5,678 nt of DNA, from NCBI GenBank assembly GCA_021788415.1, contig JAJYKR010000023.1, positions 1-5,678 of the forward strand. The letters are read 5' to 3'. The notes below the pieces were generated by a model. It had not been told where the DNA came from, did no database searches, and saw nothing but the letters and a program-made list of their open reading frames with translations. Both the position numbers and the translations under genes were made by a program. Shown piece after piece: positions 5,386 through 5,678 of this stretch (its first letter is position 1; each line of letters opens with the position of its first letter). This stretch comes from an archaeon (lineage in GTDB: Archaea > Thermoproteota > Nitrososphaeria > Nitrososphaerales > UBA183).

Positions 5386-5678
5386 CTAGGCTGGCACGGA
5401 CCCGCCGAGGACGCGCATCCAGAACTGCGCTTCAACGATCAGCCTCTGGGCGAAGTCTTTCGGGTGGGCGACGCACCCGGTGACGGCCTTCGCGACGGTC
5501 TCGGGGCCCAGGTTGGCGAGGTCCTCGAGGTTGATTGCCGACGCCCCGGTAGAGTGCCGCAGCTTCCCCCCGATCTCCAGTTCGTTCACCCGCACCCCGT
5601 CAAGATCTTCACCGTCCGCGAACGCGCTCGACAGGAACGCGAGGTCCCCCGAAAGGATCACGTCCCTGACGCCGTATC
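5386..5678 (-). CDS. Unrecognised protein, C-terminal 96 residues only
   Basis: The frame is open from the window edge (no start needed inside) to TAG at 5386. Third positions are strongly G/C as in the neighbouring genes, which supports real coding. I do not recognise the family. The visible part runs YGVRDVILSGDLAF, an acidic turn ADGEDLDG, a strand-like VRVNELEIGG, the segment LRHSTGASAINLEDL, and a helical tail with VAHPKDFAQRL and FWMRVLGG. It looks like a cytosolic alpha/beta protein with no membrane segment. A GTG at 5661 could be read as a start, but coding continues upstream of it, so the gene is taken as truncated by the window. It is not rps28e, the usual neighbour at this place. 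It shares orientation with rpl24e but is separated from it by a palindrome and a promoter. Confidence 0.75.
   Translation of the reverse strand, partial: YGVRDVILSGDLAFLSSAFADGEDLDGVRVNELEIGGKLRHSTGASAINLEDLANLGPETVAKAVTGCVAHPKDFAQRLIVEAQFWMRVLGGSVPA

Noticed and set aside
1..5678. tRNA genes, CRISPR repeats, insertion sequences or integration sites
   Set aside because: No cloverleaf with a TTCRANNC T-loop, no regularly spaced repeats and no terminal inverted repeats were seen. The window is almost entirely filled by coding sequence.

Overview
This GC-rich window (about 60% G+C by eye, third codon positions mostly G or C) is archaeal chromosome. All seven recognisable genes, plus one unrecognised partial gene, lie on the minus strand, so they read from high to low coordinates. 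The archaeal assignment rests on ribosomal proteins L24e and S6e, an aIF5B-type initiation factor, TATA-box promoters at leaderless or short-leader spacing, and GGTG-type ribosome binding sites. The wording of aIF5B and the nucleotidyltransferase/kinase-like gene are reminiscent of the Thaumarchaeota (Nitrososphaeria) and neighbouring TACK lineages. That placement is only an inference.

Right end to middle (5678 to 2481), translation block. An unrecognised partial gene (5678-5386) enters from outside the window. A 15-bp palindrome and a strong TATA box follow, and then rpl24e (5314-5132). The ndk gene (5135-4713) overlaps rpl24e by 4 bp, and infB (aIF5B, 4686-2893) follows 26 bp later. These three look like one operon: a large-subunit ribosomal protein, nucleoside diphosphate kinase (GTP supply), and the GTPase that joins ribosomal subunits. 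After infB a new TATA box drives rps6e (2840-2481), with spacing that predicts a leaderless mRNA.

Middle to left end (2388 to 1), a compact second cluster. An Lrp/AsnC regulator (TTG start, own TATA box) is followed after 14 bp by a small HExxH putative zinc metallopeptidase. The next gene overlaps that one by 4 bp (TTGA). It encodes a polymerase-beta-type nucleotidyltransferase, then a probable winged helix, then the start of a Bud32/RIO-like kinase fold, and it runs off the window. The large gene is easily missed because it starts at TTG and is truncated. The predicted regulator-peptidase-nucleotidyltransferase/kinase set is the least conventional part of the window and the best candidate for an undescribed system, although it may be a lineage-conserved housekeeping cluster.

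No tRNA, rRNA, CRISPR array, insertion sequence or intein was seen. No intergenic stretch exceeds 100 bp. The long plus-strand open frames are antisense shadows of GC-rich genes.
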